A DNA stretch of 64,000 nucleotides from Desulfonispora thiosulfatigenes DSM 11270. GTDB taxonomy: Bacteria > Bacillota > Peptococcia > Peptococcales > Desulfonisporaceae. The stretch covers positions 1 through 64,000 of the forward strand of contig NZ_FWWT01000008.1 of assembly GCF_900176035.1 (NCBI RefSeq). Reading direction: 5' to 3'. Both the position numbers and the translations under genes were made by a program. Positions 18,815-27,468 of the stretch are shown here, in pieces (position 1 is the first letter of the stretch; the number at the start of each line of letters is the position of its first letter). The notes under the pieces are model-generated. The model was not told the origin of the DNA and did no database searches. It was given only the letters and a program-made list of their open reading frames with translations.

Positions 18815-19278
18815 TTACTGGATAATGAATTCATTAAAATATAAACCAGTTAATTTACCTTTTGTTAATTCCGAATTTATTTTACTTAATAATTCATTTT
18901 TTAGTTTTTGTGTTTTTTCGGGTGAATCAAGATCACTTACAGTTTTTTCACGTAATGAAGTAATGATAATATCATTTAATCTATGCTTTTTAATATCTAG
19001 TTCTTCTGCTGCCTTTTTATCTAAATACTCTAAAGTAATAGATGTTCTAATATAACGAGTTTGACCCATATCAGCTAAATTTGCAGTGAAACTATCCATT
19101 GGGTACTGCTTTATATCCTTTATATCTACAGCAGCTGCTTGGTCATCTCCCTTAATTCCATAAAAATAACCATAAGATGCTCCTAATAACATTAGGGGTA
19201 ATAAAAATATCACAAAGATCCAAGTTTTTTCTTTTTTTTAGGTGCTGGGACCTTAGCATTATTCTCTTCTTGCGGCAT
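18815..19278 (-). pseudogene. fliL: FliL with -1 frameshift at an A_AAA_AAG heptamer
   Basis: The gene opens at ATG 19276-19278 with MPQEENNAKVPAPKKKKK, then the zero frame stops. The membrane segment and periplasmic domain (TWIFVIFLLPLMLLGASYG..., then FTANLADMGQTRYIRTSITLEYLDKKA) continue in the -1 frame to 18815. The switch point is the in-phase slippery heptamer A_AAA_AAG (19231-19237) inside AAAAAAAAGAAAAAA. After a -1 slip the product is a normal FliL of about 154 aa. FliL supports stator function and is placed after motB, as usual. It could be decoded by frameshifting, rescued by transcript slippage, or be a homopolymer error. An internal GTG start near 19213 would lack the cytosolic tail. 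Confidence 0.85.
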
Positions 19279-20032
19279 TTATCTCAACTTCCTTTCCGGA
19301 ATAAGTATTTGCAGTATTAATTACAATAACTACGCGTCTATTTTTTGCCATGTTTTGCGGTGAATCATTTGGTACTACGGGTTGATATTCGCCATAACCA
19401 GCTGCATTAAATCTAGCTGGATTTAGCCCTGTTTGCTCACTTAGATATCTAACAACACTCACAGCTCTAGCCGTTGATAGCTCCCAGTTACTTGGAAAAA
19501 CACTACTTCTTATTGGTCTAATATCAGTATGGCCTTCCACACTAATCATATTAGGAATATCCTTAAAAAGACCCGATAAATCACTTAATAATTTGCGTGA
19601 TTCAGGCTTTATATCTGCCTTACCTGACTCAAAAAATATTTTATCTTTTATTTCTAAATATACTCCTTTATCCATAAAACGTACCGATATTTCTGATTCC
19701 AAATTATTTTCTTGTATATACTTTTGTACAGACTGATACAGATTATCTAAAGGCTGAAGTTTACTCATATCATCTAAGGTATTTTCAGAATTAGAGGGGA
19801 CATCATAATCATGATCCCTATCTTTATCAAGGGGCTCGGCTCCACTATCTAAAATTCCAACTCCTTGAAAAGATGCCACAAAGCGTTTAAACTTTTGCAC
19901 ATCTATCACAGAAAAAGAATACATTAAGACAAAAAATACTAGTAATAAAGTTGTTAAATCGGAAAAAGTAGTCATCCAAGCAGGTGAACCACTACTCTTT
20001 TTCTTTTTTTTATAAGGCAACATCAGATTCAA
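19259..20032 (-). CDS. motB: Flagellar stator protein MotB
   Basis: 257 aa. The N-terminus has PAWMTTFSDLTTLLLVFFVLMYS with the proton/sodium-pathway aspartate in FSDL. The C-terminal OmpA-like peptidoglycan-binding domain has SVEGHTDIRPI and NRRVVIVI. MotB anchors the stator. It overlaps motA by 23 bp and fliL by 20 bp. Coupling ion cannot be assigned from sequence. Confidence 0.95.
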   Translation of the reverse strand: MNLMLPYKKKKKSSGSPAWMTTFSDLTTLLLVFFVLMYSFSVIDVQKFKRFVASFQGVGILDSGAEPLDKDRDHDYDVPSNSENTLDDMSKLQPLDNLYQSVQKYIQENNLESEISVRFMDKGVYLEIKDKIFFESGKADIKPESRKLLSDLSGLFKDIPNMISVEGHTDIRPIRSSVFPSNWELSTARAVSVVRYLSEQTGLNPARFNAAGYGEYQPVVPNDSPQNMAKNRRVVIVINTANTYSGKEVEINAARRE

Positions 20033-20813
20033 GCCCCTCTTGATTTATTGTAGTTGGTGGTGTTCCTACAAAAGATAATAAACGTTCTTCTAAAATTCTT
20101 GGATTTATTCCGGATTGGATAGCTAAAATACCTTCTAACATCATTTGTCTTCTCATCATTTCTTGATCACTTAAGAGTTCTAGCTTTCCGGCAATTGGAT
20201 TTAAAATAAGATTTGCCAATAAAACCCCATAAAATGTAGTAAGTAAAGCTACTGACATAGCAGGGCCTATACTACTTGGATCGTCTAGCTTTGCTAGCAT
20301 CTGGATTAAACCAATTAAAGTACCTATCATACCAAAGGCAGGAGCTAGTTCACCCCAAGATCTAAAAACCCCTTGACTGACTTCATGTCTCATTGCTGTA
20401 GCCTGCATATCTGTTTCTAAAATTATCTTAATTTGCTCTGGCTCAACAGCATCAACAGTTAAACGTAAACCTTTTTGAAAGAATCCATCATTAATTAATC
20501 CCATATCATCTTCAAGCCCTAAAATTCCTTCTCTTCTTGCCTTTCGTGCTAAATCCACTAAAATTGTAATAATATCCCTAACATCCATAACCTCGGTTGA
20601 AAGTACTTTTTTAGTAGTTTTAATAACGCCCACTATTTGATTCCACTGATAATTAACCAATAAACCACAAAAGGATCCCCCAACAGTAATCATAATAGAA
20701 GCTATATCCACAAAAGTTTTGATACTACTACCTAAGCTTATGGATAAAAAAACCAAGGTTAAGCCTAGAAATATCCCAATGGGGGTCAAAAAGTCCTTTT
20801 TCAAAATTGTCAC
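20010..20813 (-). CDS. motA: Flagellar stator protein MotA
   Basis: 267 aa with four membrane segments, including GIFLGLTLVFLSISLGSS near the N-terminus and SWGELAPAFGMIGTLIGLI and MSVALLTTFYGVLLANLI near the C-terminus. The cytosolic loop contains ARRKREG-like and EPEQ residues that contact FliG. MotA and MotB form the ion-driven stator. A hairpin between flgE and motA (20858-20893) may modulate read-through. Confidence 0.95.
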   Translation of the reverse strand: MTILKKDFLTPIGIFLGLTLVFLSISLGSSIKTFVDIASIMITVGGSFCGLLVNYQWNQIVGVIKTTKKVLSTEVMDVRDIITILVDLARKARREGILGLEDDMGLINDGFFQKGLRLTVDAVEPEQIKIILETDMQATAMRHEVSQGVFRSWGELAPAFGMIGTLIGLIQMLAKLDDPSSIGPAMSVALLTTFYGVLLANLILNPIAGKLELLSDQEMMRRQMMLEGILAIQSGINPRILEERLLSFVGTPPTTINQEGLESDVAL

Positions 20814-20857
20814 CTCTTTTTTTGCCTGACAAAAATTTTAAGCATTTGATTTATAAG

Positions 20858-20893
20858 GAGTAAATGCCCTGTATAAACTTTAGGCATTTACTC
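20858..20893. terminator. Hairpin between flgE and motA (possible attenuator)
   Basis: An 11-bp perfect inverted repeat (GAGTAAATGCC/GGCATTTACTC) with a 14-nt loop lies in the flgE-motA spacer. Neither side has a strong T-run. It could lower downstream expression or be an mRNA-stability hairpin rather than a true terminator. Confidence 0.4.
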
Positions 20894-20903
20894 TTATTTA
20901 AAA

Positions 20904-21707
20904 TTACCTTTTAATATTAACTAATTCTTGCAAAATTTCATCAGCAGTTTTAATTGTTTTAGAGTTTGCTTGGAAACCCCTTTGCGTGATAATCATATCC
21001 GTAAATTCTTGCGCGATATCGACATTGGACATTTCTAAGGCATTAGGTAGAAGAGTACCTCTGCCTTTTTCACCAGGAGCCCCTTCTGTAACATTACCTG
21101 AATTATTACTTTGAAGATATAAGTTTTCTCCTGCTTTTAGTAACCCCGCAGGGTTTACACATTTAGCAATTCCTACAGGATTGGTTAATGTTTCTATATT
21201 ATCACCACGGAGAAAGCTAATTTCCCCATTAGGTGCAATACTAACATTTTTAACGTCTTCCATATTTGTAATTTTAATCTCATTTTTCTTGCTGTCTAAA
21301 ACCTTCATTCCATTAGAGGAATTAACTAGGGTTCCTTCTTTATCAAACTTAAATGCTCCAGCTCTAGTGTAATAAGTTTCATTATCATCGCCTTTTAGCA
21401 TGAATAAACCTTCTCCTTGAATGGCAAGGTCTGTAGCATTGCCCGTTGTCGCTGGTGCTCCTTGCGTGAAAACAGTATTAATCGCTCCCACCATTACTCC
21501 TAAGCCAATTTGACTAGGGTCAGTACCCCCACGATTTCCACGAGGCTTACCAGCATCCTTTAAAGTTTGACTTAATGTATCTTGAAAAGTTATATTACTC
21601 TTTTTAAAACCTATTGTATTAACGTTTGCAATATTATTACCGACAACATCCATTTTTTCTTGGTGTGTCCTTAAACCAGAAACTCCAGAATATAGAGAAC
21701 GCATCAT
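20904..21707 (-). CDS. flgE: Flagellar hook protein FlgE (short FlgG-like hook of Bacillota)
   Basis: 267 aa. N-terminal signature MMRSLYSGVSGLRTHQEKMDVVGNNIANVNTIGFKKS, FlgE/G segment DLAIQGEGLFMLKGDD, and C-terminal LEMSNVDIAQEFTDMIITQRGFQANS. Bacillota hooks of about 265 aa resemble FlgG and are often annotated so; position directly after flgD and the TIGR02530 gene indicates the hook. The leader (21708-21790) has a short inverted repeat GTCTAC/GTAGAC before a G-rich Shine-Dalgarno. Confidence 0.88.
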   Translation of the reverse strand: MMRSLYSGVSGLRTHQEKMDVVGNNIANVNTIGFKKSNITFQDTLSQTLKDAGKPRGNRGGTDPSQIGLGVMVGAINTVFTQGAPATTGNATDLAIQGEGLFMLKGDDNETYYTRAGAFKFDKEGTLVNSSNGMKVLDSKKNEIKITNMEDVKNVSIAPNGEISFLRGDNIETLTNPVGIAKCVNPAGLLKAGENLYLQSNNSGNVTEGAPGEKGRGTLLPNALEMSNVDIAQEFTDMIITQRGFQANSKTIKTADEILQELVNIKR

Positions 21708-21789
21708 AATTAATCTACCCCCACAAATTTTAATTCTTAAGTCTACCTCAATCAGTCAGTAGACAATAGGCTTCCTGCAAAGGTCCAGC

Positions 21790-22182
21790 CTAGATTATTA
21801 CTGCACTATCAATGTTCGTAAAGACATTATCTTTCATTCGCTCGCTATCAACAGCAGTAATCACAGTTCTATTTTTTATACTTACCACTAATGCTAAATC
21901 ATCTAACAACATTAAAGATTCTTTAGCCCCTTTAGATTCAGCTTTATCAATTGCCTTTGTTAATTTGTCAATTTGTATATTTGATAAGTTAATATTATTT
22001 TGTTCTAATCTTTTTATACAATGACTGCTAAAACTAAGTCTTTTGTCTACTATTTCTTTGTTTAATAAATCTTTGAAATTTACCGTTGTATCCTTGTTTA
22101 TTTTATGAGGTTCAGTTATTTTCTTAACTGGTACAGGTGTTACTTGATAGTGAAGATTAATTTTATTAACCATTTTTATCAC
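21790..22182 (-). CDS. Flagellar operon protein, TIGR02530 family
   Basis: 130 aa. The conserved portion is INFKDLLNKE-like at residues about 33-42 and RLSFSSHCIKRLEQNNINLS, ending ALVVSIKNRTVITAVD. Proteins of this family are encoded between flgD and flgE in many Bacillota; the function is unknown, with a suggested role in hook assembly. It is 10 bp from flgD. Confidence 0.8.
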   Translation of the reverse strand: MIKMVNKINLHYQVTPVPVKKITEPHKINKDTTVNFKDLLNKEIVDKRLSFSSHCIKRLEQNNINLSNIQIDKLTKAIDKAESKGAKESLMLLDDLALVVSIKNRTVITAVDSERMKDNVFTNIDSAVII

Positions 22183-22191
22183 TCCCCATAG

Positions 22192-22692
22192 TTAACCGAT
22201 TTTTGAAATCGTATGCATGGGTATTTCTTGATCATCTACAACTGCATAAACAATTGTATCTTTAACTTTGATGGATTTTACTATTCCTTTTACTTCTTTA
22301 TCCTCTATGTTTGCAGTTATATTTTTGCCTATTAAATTAGCAGATTGTGCTATTCCCATTGCACCACTTACATTAATCTGATAGCCCATGTAGTTTTCTA
22401 ATAAGCCTTTTAAATCTGATACTTCACCAGACATATTTTGCATTTGTTCTAAAGAACTAAATTGAGCTAATTGAGCAATAAAGTCTTTATTATCCATTGG
22501 GCTTGAAGGATCTTGATACTTTAATTGCGTTGCTAATAATTTCAAAAATTCATCTTTTCCTAAATTTTGATTAGGACCTGTAAAAACATCTTCGGTGTTA
22601 TTAGTTTTTGCTTCAGTTTTAGCATTATTTTCAGTTTTACTTTTGTTCTGAGGCATAATTGTATTAAATAGGTTACTATTTATAGTAGTCAT
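22192..22692 (-). CDS. flgD: Hook cap protein FlgD
   Basis: 166 aa from the chosen ATG at 22690-22692, which has AAGGAGG five nt upstream. The frame extends nine codons further without a better ribosome site. The diagnostic LGKDEFLKLLATQLKYQDPSSPMDNKDFIAQLAQFSSLEQMQN (given here in part: LGKDEFLKLLATQLKYQDP, FIAQLAQFSSLEQM) identifies FlgD. The C-terminus has a short domain with IVKSIKVKDT. It caps the growing hook. Confidence 0.93.
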   Translation of the reverse strand: MTTINSNLFNTIMPQNKSKTENNAKTEAKTNNTEDVFTGPNQNLGKDEFLKLLATQLKYQDPSSPMDNKDFIAQLAQFSSLEQMQNMSGEVSDLKGLLENYMGYQINVSGAMGIAQSANLIGKNITANIEDKEVKGIVKSIKVKDTIVYAVVDDQEIPMHTISKIG

Positions 22693-22702
22693 TTTTTCCT
22701 CC

Positions 22703-23938
22703 TTAGGCCAAAATATCAAGTCTAGTATTAGTACTATCCGGACTAACTTCTGGATTAGTTACAAGCTCAGATTCGATGCCTAAATAATTTGTTTGAGCTG
22801 AAGGTCTTCTGTTGTTACTTTGATTTTCTTGACCTGTAAATCGTCCTTGCCCTTCACTACCAACATTCACGCCAAAATTTTGCACCTTTATTCCTTGGCT
22901 TTCTAAATTTTCCTTAATCTGCTGAATGTTTGTGCCTAACAAACTTGCCGTTCGACTATTTTCAGCTATTATTTTGGCTGTTACTATTCCTTCGAGAGAC
23001 TGTAGTTCAATTTTAACCTTACCTAGGGACTCTGGTCTTAAATGAACTTCTAAAGTTTTTTGTTTACCCTCAATCATAACTTTAAATTTATCCACAATTT
23101 GTTCTAAAGTTTGCTCTGGAAGTACTTTAGACATATTATTTTTAGCTGTTTCAGAAAGCTTTAAATTAAATTCATTACGTTCTAATGAGATTTTTTCTGC
23201 ACTAAGTGTAGTTTTATCTTTATTACTTTCACCTGATTTGGATTTTTCGAAATTTTGTAATTCTTCTTTGAAATTAAAATCTTTTTTACTATTTTTAGTT
23301 TTATCTGTTTCGGTAGTTAAAACTTTATCCCCTGCAACTTGCTTTTCTTTTGCCTCTAACTGACTTTCTTTATCACTTTCTTTTATGGTCATTTTACTTG
23401 ATACGCTTGTCAGTACCGTAGATACTTCTCCGGATTTTTGTTTAAGAGTATCCGCATCTGGGACTGATTTTCCAGCGTTTTTCACCTGATTACTCGGGAT
23501 ATTTTCCTTTTTACCTGCCTCAGCAAGTGCATTTTGTAGTGTTAGCTCACTACTTTTCGCTTTTTTAGTTAGTACTTGAGATTCTGAAGCTAGTTTTTCT
23601 AGAGTTTCTGTTTTAAGATTATTTTGCTGATTTTTTTGTTCTATCTTACTGAGCAAAGCTTGCCAATCTTGCGATATATCTTTCGATTTTAGATTTAAAT
23701 TAGGGGAATGCGTTCCGAATTTTGTTTTACCTAATTCTACTTGAGTGGATTCTGAATCAGGATCACTTTCGTCCCGACCTTTCTTAATCATTTGCTGCAT
23801 TACTTCTCCAAAAGGCATTTCCTCAGCTTTATTCTTTTTACTTTCTTGTGTTCCCTGGTTATCTAGATTCTCAGCTTTTTCAGTATTTCTTGTTCCTTTA
23901 ACAGGCTCAGGTCTAGGTAGTATCGCTGCTATTCGCAC
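22703..23938 (-). CDS. fliK: Flagellar hook-length control protein FliK
   Basis: 411 aa from GTG 23936-23938, chosen because AAAGGAGG lies 7 nt upstream; the frame could extend 6 codons. The N-terminal 280 residues are low-complexity, Lys/Glu/Ser-rich and variable as usual. The C-terminal domain has VMIEGKQKTLEVHLRPESLGKVKIEL, the substrate-switch domain that acts on FlhB. A second FliK-like gene lies at 30486-31430. Confidence 0.88.
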   Translation of the reverse strand: MRIAAILPRPEPVKGTRNTEKAENLDNQGTQESKKNKAEEMPFGEVMQQMIKKGRDESDPDSESTQVELGKTKFGTHSPNLNLKSKDISQDWQALLSKIEQKNQQNNLKTETLEKLASESQVLTKKAKSSELTLQNALAEAGKKENIPSNQVKNAGKSVPDADTLKQKSGEVSTVLTSVSSKMTIKESDKESQLEAKEKQVAGDKVLTTETDKTKNSKKDFNFKEELQNFEKSKSGESNKDKTTLSAEKISLERNEFNLKLSETAKNNMSKVLPEQTLEQIVDKFKVMIEGKQKTLEVHLRPESLGKVKIELQSLEGIVTAKIIAENSRTASLLGTNIQQIKENLESQGIKVQNFGVNVGSEGQGRFTGQENQSNNRRPSAQTNYLGIESELVTNPEVSPDSTNTRLDILA

Positions 23939-23967
23939 TGGTTCACCTCCTTTCAAAAGATATTAAA

Positions 23968-24395
23968 CTAATTTGCCTTGCTATTAAATCCGATAACACC
24001 TAGTTCATCAAATAGCTTTTGTTCTTCTTTTAAAAATTCTTGGCGATATTTTTGAATGCATTTTTCTTTAAAATCTTGCATTATTTTGCGATCTACTGCT
24101 GCCTCATTTAGATTAGCCCTTTTTTCATTTACAACTTCCTTTGCCTTTTGGACGCGTAACTGTTGGTTTTGAATAGAATTATCGATTGCCTCTAAATAAG
24201 CTTGTTGTTGTCTCATTAAATTAATATTCTTAATATTCCCTTGTAAGGCCTTGTGTCTTTTTGCATATAGCTTGTCTAATTCTTCTTCTTCCTGGTACTC
24301 TAGATTAATTGCTTTTGCTAATTCTTCTTTTTTTGTTCTTCAACATTTTCACGATATTTAAACACATTCTCCATTGAGAACTTGAAATTTTTCAC
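23968..24395 (-). pseudogene. fliJ: Export chaperone FliJ with -1 frameshift at an A_AAA_AAG heptamer
   Basis: The gene begins at GTG 24393-24395 (KNFKFSMENVFKYRENVEEQKK). The zero frame soon stops, and the coiled-coil body (EELAKAINLEYQEEEELDK ... MRQQQAYLEAIDNSIQNQQL) continues in the -1 frame to 23968. The join is CAAAAAAAG with the in-phase heptamer A_AAA_AAG at 24327-24333. The restored protein is about 142 aa, the usual FliJ length, between fliI and fliK. FliJ is the export ATPase stalk protein and is normally essential for motility, so rescue by slippage or a sequencing error is more likely than loss. Confidence 0.85.
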
Positions 24396-24400
24396 TATTA

Positions 24401-25720
24401 TCACTCATTTCTCATAACATTATGAAAATTAGCTAGCATATCCTCATATGTATATTTTTCATTCATCATTTGCTTTAAAAATTCAGTAATAATAGGTTGT
24501 ATTTTTATGGCTGCGTCTACCTGAGGATTAGAACCGAGTGAATATGCTCCAATATTAATTAAGTCTTCGTTACGCTTATAAACTGCTAGATGGTTTCTTA
24601 ATTTCGACGCTAGTTCTTGTTGTTCTTTATCTGTAATACTAGACATTAACCTACTTACGCTTTGTAAAACATCGATTGCGGGAAAATGATTTTGGGAGGC
24701 TAAATCCCTAGAAAGAACTATATGTCCATCTAAGATACCCCTTACAGCATCAGCTACAGGCTCGTTCATATCATCACCATCAACTAAAACAGTGTATAAA
24801 CCTGTGATCGTACCTTTGTCAGAATTACCTGCGCGTTCTAAAAGTCTCGGTAACATGGCAAAAACTGAGGGAGTATAACCTCTAGTAGTAGGGGGTTCCC
24901 CTATTGCCAAACCAATTTCTCTTTGTGCCATTGCAAAACGAGTAACTGAATCCATCATGAGTAAAACATTTTTACCCGAGTCTCTAAAGTATTCTGCTAC
25001 GGCCGTGGCTACTAATGCACCCTTTACTCTTAAAAGGGCAGGCTCATCAGAAGTAGAGACAATCACAACAGAACGTGCTATACCTTCTTGTCCTAAATCA
25101 TTTCTAATGAATTCTAACACCTCTCTGCCACGTTCCCCAATTAACCCAATCACATTGACATCAGCTGAACTATTTCGTGCTATCATTCCCAGTAAAGTAC
25201 TTTTACCTACGCCACTTCCGGCAAAAATGCCCATTCTCTGACCTACACCACAAGTTAATAAACCATCAATGACCTTTACGCCTGTTTCTAAAATCTCTTC
25301 AATAGGTTTTCTCTTTAAAGGATTTGGAGGCTCATTTTCAATCGGATAATTACCACCCGATAAGGCTATATCATCTTCTTCTAAAAAACGACCCGTACTA
25401 TCCATGACCTTTCCTAAAAGTTCAGGCCCTACATTAATTGTATGAGTCTGTCCACTTGCGTAGACCTTACATCCTGGGTAAATTCCACCTATTTCACCAA
25501 GTGGCATTAAAAGGGAAGATTTTTCTTTAAACCCGACCACTTCGGCTAAAAGTTTTTTTTCTTTACCCGTTACCTCAATAAAGCAAAGTTCACCTACAGA
25601 GGGCTTGATTCCACTTACTTCAATAGTTAATCCTACTACTTTTGTTACCTTGCCGATAAAATCATATAAATCTAAACTACGGATACGAGGGATATATTTT
25701 TGCAAATTCACTATACTCAT
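24401..25720 (-). CDS. fliI: Flagellar export ATPase FliI
   Basis: 439 aa. Walker A is FAGSGVGKSTLLGMIA and Walker B NVLLMMDSVTRFAMAQREIGLA. FliI energises export with FliH and FliJ. The F1-beta-like fold is complete. It overlaps fliH by 4 bp. Confidence 0.97.
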   Translation of the reverse strand: MSIVNLQKYIPRIRSLDLYDFIGKVTKVVGLTIEVSGIKPSVGELCFIEVTGKEKKLLAEVVGFKEKSSLLMPLGEIGGIYPGCKVYASGQTHTINVGPELLGKVMDSTGRFLEEDDIALSGGNYPIENEPPNPLKRKPIEEILETGVKVIDGLLTCGVGQRMGIFAGSGVGKSTLLGMIARNSSADVNVIGLIGERGREVLEFIRNDLGQEGIARSVVIVSTSDEPALLRVKGALVATAVAEYFRDSGKNVLLMMDSVTRFAMAQREIGLAIGEPPTTRGYTPSVFAMLPRLLERAGNSDKGTITGLYTVLVDGDDMNEPVADAVRGILDGHIVLSRDLASQNHFPAIDVLQSVSRLMSSITDKEQQELASKLRNHLAVYKRNEDLINIGAYSLGSNPQVDAAIKIQPIITEFLKQMMNEKYTYEDMLANFHNVMRNE

Positions 25721-26469
25721 ACGGCCTCACTTCTAATTGCAAAACCAAGGTTCTCAAGCCTTTTTTGTAAAGTAGCATCAACATATCCCTCTTCATTTTC
25801 CAAATAACAACCACCTGGTTCGATACTATTATCAGCTATTATTTGTATTTTAGCAGTTGAATCTAGTTCTGAGGCAATTCTTTCTTTATTTTCCCTGATT
25901 ATTTCAACCTCACTAGGATTTGCATAAATCACAAATTGTTTGGCTTCTATTTTTTGTTGGCACGCTTCCTTCACGATATCAATAATCGTTTCTGAATTTA
26001 CATCTATTTGCCTAGAAACTAACTTTTCCGTCATTTCTATGCAAAGTTCGATAATTTCTTGCTCAGTTTCTTGATAAATCTCCTTTTCAATCTGTCGCGC
26101 CTCTCTTAGCACACTTTTGGCTGCATCATAGATGCCTGTCGTTTCTTCCTGTACCTTTTGCCAAGCATCTTCCTGCCCTTTAGCAAAACCTTCGTTATAG
26201 CCTTGTTCATAAGCTGCCTCATAAGCCTCATTTTTTAAGTTTTCGATTTCTTGATATGAATTTTCTTTTAAAGCGCTAATTTCTTCATGAGCTTTTTCTA
26301 AAATGAAAGCTGCTTGCTTTTTGGCATCTTTTAATATTGCGTATTCTGATTCTGCATTGCCTTCGTTGTTTTGATTTTGCCCGGCTATAGTTTTAGTTTT
26401 AATAGAAAATCCTTCTAAAGAATTATCTACACTTTTAATTACCTTAGACGACAATGGCATCTTCGCCAC
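25717..26469 (-). CDS. fliH: FliI regulator FliH
   Basis: 250 aa. A long central coiled coil (about residues 45-120) contains GxxxG-like repeats (YEQGYNEGFAKGQEDAW). The C-terminal domain resembles the FliH/YscL fold (EIIELCIEMTEKLVSRQID). FliH inhibits and localises FliI. It overlaps fliG by 26 bp. Confidence 0.92.
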   Translation of the reverse strand: MAKMPLSSKVIKSVDNSLEGFSIKTKTIAGQNQNNEGNAESEYAILKDAKKQAAFILEKAHEEISALKENSYQEIENLKNEAYEAAYEQGYNEGFAKGQEDAWQKVQEETTGIYDAAKSVLREARQIEKEIYQETEQEIIELCIEMTEKLVSRQIDVNSETIIDIVKEACQQKIEAKQFVIYANPSEVEIIRENKERIASELDSTAKIQIIADNSIEPGGCYLENEEGYVDATLQKRLENLGFAIRSEAV

Positions 26470-27457
26470 CCCTTGAAATAATTATTTCTCCTGTTTCATC
26501 TAACTTTCTAATTACCTGCACAATTTTCTGTTGAGAAGTTTCAACTTCTCTAATTCTAACTGGTCCTAGTAATTCGATATCTTCTTTCAGCATATCTGCT
26601 GCTCTTGTAGATAAGTTTTTATAGATTCTCTCTGCAACTTCTTCACTCGAACCTTTAAGAGCATAAGCAAGGTCTTTGAAATCGACTTCACGTAAAACTC
26701 TCCTAATAGCCGTATCATCGAGCGTAATAATATCTTCAAAGATAAACATTCTTTTCTTAATTTCTTCAGCTAAATTAACATCTTCTTGTTCTAAATCCTC
26801 CAAAATGCTTTTTTCAGTACCTCTATCAACACTATTTAAAATATCTACCAGCGTCTCGATTCCACCAGCTGATGTAAAATCTTGAGTCACTACTGAAGAT
26901 AGTTTTTTTTCTAAAATAGCCTCTACTTCTTTTATAATTTCCGGAGAAGTACGATCCATCGTGGCTATTCTTCTGGCTATTTCGCTTTGCATTTTTTCAG
27001 GCATTAAATTAAGGATCACAGCTGATTTATCTGGTTCGACATAAGATAAAATTAAAGCAATGGTTTGCGGATGCTCTTTGCTGATAAAATTAAACAATTG
27101 CTCTGGGTCTGTTTTCTTTAGTGCTGAAAATGGCCTTATTTGGGAGCTATGAGTCAACTTTTTGATAATTTCACTTGCTTTTTGTGGACCTAGAGTTGAC
27201 TCTAGTAGCTCTCTAGCATATTTAATTCCACCACTAGCTATATAGTTCTGGGCATCATTTAATTGAAGAAATTCCTCAATAATGCTATTTTTCAGTTCAG
27301 AATCAACTGTCGTAGTATTTGCTATTTCGCTACTTATTTTTTCTATTTCAGCTTCTTTAAAGTTTTTTAGAATCTTAGCTGAATATTCTGGTCCCATTGA
27401 TATTAAAAATATCGCTGCCTTTTTAGTCCCAGATAATTTTTTTGCTTCCCGCGCCAT
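26444..27457 (-). CDS. fliG: Flagellar motor switch protein FliG
   Basis: 337 aa. The N-terminal domain (KKAAIFLISMGPEYSAKILKN) binds FliF. The middle EHPQTIALILSYVEPDKSA motif and the C-terminal FEDIITLDDTAIRRVLREVD hold the charged torque residues that contact MotA. All three FliG domains are present. Confidence 0.97.
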   Translation of the reverse strand: MAREAKKLSGTKKAAIFLISMGPEYSAKILKNFKEAEIEKISSEIANTTTVDSELKNSIIEEFLQLNDAQNYIASGGIKYARELLESTLGPQKASEIIKKLTHSSQIRPFSALKKTDPEQLFNFISKEHPQTIALILSYVEPDKSAVILNLMPEKMQSEIARRIATMDRTSPEIIKEVEAILEKKLSSVVTQDFTSAGGIETLVDILNSVDRGTEKSILEDLEQEDVNLAEEIKKRMFIFEDIITLDDTAIRRVLREVDFKDLAYALKGSSEEVAERIYKNLSTRAADMLKEDIELLGPVRIREVETSQQKIVQVIRKLDETGEIIISRGGEDAIVV

Positions 27458-27468
27458 TTATTTCACCT

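Noticed and set aside
21708-21790. CsrA or riboswitch control in the flgE leader
   Set aside because: Only a 6-bp inverted repeat and scattered GGA motifs are visible, which is too little.
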